Positions 14,683 through 14,886 of a stretch of 14,886 nt of DNA are shown piece by piece. The translations under genes and the position numbers were made by a program. Source of the DNA: Firmicutes bacterium UBA6648 (GTDB lineage: Bacteria > Bacillota > Clostridia > Peptostreptococcales > Anaerovoracaceae); contig DKLE01000034.1 in assembly GCA_002455605.1 (NCBI GenBank), positions 1 to 14,886 of the forward strand, read 5' to 3'. The notes under the pieces are model-generated. The model ran no database searches and had not been told where the DNA came from. It saw only the letters and a list, made by a program, of their open reading frames with translations. Positions within the stretch are counted from its first letter, which is position 1. Each line of letters starts with the position of its first letter.

Positions 14683-14886
14683 ATGTTAGCATTAAGAGTA
14701 GTTCCAAAAATATTTTATTTTGATACATTTAAAGAATTCAATGAAGAGTTTAATGTGGGTGAAAGAGATGTGCTAGTAACAAACGAGTGGATGTATACTC
14801 CATATGTTGCCCCTCTGGGAATTAATACGAATGTCATTTATCAGGAACAGTTCGGTTCCGGCGAACCTTCCGATGAAATGATTGAT
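14683..14886 (+). CDS. abfH: 4-hydroxybutyrate dehydrogenase, N-terminal part (cut by window end)
   Basis: The first 68 codons are present and the frame is open at the window edge. The start ATG is 7 bases after GGAGG (14671-14675). The N-terminus, with FNVGERDVLVTNEWMYTPYV at residues 23-42 and GEPSDEMID at 60-68, closely resembles what I recall of Clostridium kluyveri 4-hydroxybutyrate dehydrogenase, a group III iron-dependent alcohol dehydrogenase. The enzyme reduces succinate semialdehyde to 4-hydroxybutyrate with NADH. It re-oxidises cofactor and links GabT to AbfT. The NAD-binding GGGSxxD and metal-ligand histidines lie outside the window and could not be checked. It is very likely co-transcribed with abfT. 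Confidence 0.82.
   Translation, partial: MLALRVVPKIFYFDTFKEFNEEFNVGERDVLVTNEWMYTPYVAPLGINTNVIYQEQFGSGEPSDEMID

Overview
The window looks like the chromosome of a low-GC, anaerobic, Gram-positive Clostridia-type bacterium. AT-rich DNA, strong GGAGG-type ribosome binding sites, clostridial-style 'stalk domain' secreted proteins, a B. subtilis-like nadK/pseudouridine synthase pair and a 4-aminobutyrate (GABA) fermentation cluster all point that way. The closest recalled biochemical parallel is Clostridium aminobutyricum and its relatives, but species cannot be fixed from this sequence. There are no RNA genes, CRISPR arrays, insertion sequences or phage genes in the window. It reads as vertically inherited chromosome with a catabolic cluster at the right edge.

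Layout, left to right. Bases 1-1473 (+): the 3' end of an unrecognised gene, then the tRNA CCA-adding enzyme (cca). Bases 1612-3111 (+): a secreted protein with three cadherin-like beta-sandwich modules and a C-terminal stalk (copper-amine-oxidase-N-like) domain, closed by a strong terminator. Bases 3387-6862 (+): a likely two-gene signalling operon, an EAL-CBS-GGDEF cyclic-di-GMP protein followed by a chemoreceptor. A compact hairpin at 6882-6916 ends this operon and also the convergent one. Bases 6919-10450 (-): an operon transcribed as pepF, nadK, then an RluA-family pseudouridine synthase. Bases 10636-11549 (+): two small genes of unknown function, a very acidic 212-residue protein and a 70-residue cysteine-rich single-span membrane protein. 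They are followed by a 36-bp perfect A/T palindrome and a terminator. Bases 11743-14886 (+): the GABA cluster, gabT, abfT and the 5' end of abfH.

The GABA genes form a pathway. GabT converts GABA and 2-oxoglutarate to succinate semialdehyde and glutamate. AbfH reduces the semialdehyde to 4-hydroxybutyrate. AbfT activates 4-hydroxybutyrate to its CoA ester. The next enzyme, 4-hydroxybutyryl-CoA dehydratase (AbfD), would be expected outside the window. The main regulatory observation is a consensus sigma-54 (-24/-12) promoter upstream of gabT, which implies an unseen enhancer-binding activator. Between gabT and abfT there are three GTTGAGT direct repeats at 21-22 bp intervals, which may be a second control point.

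No wholly new multi-gene system is evident. The most unusual items are the sigma-54 control of GABA fermentation, the phased repeats inside that cluster, the A/T palindrome, and the acidic/cysteine-rich orphan gene pair.
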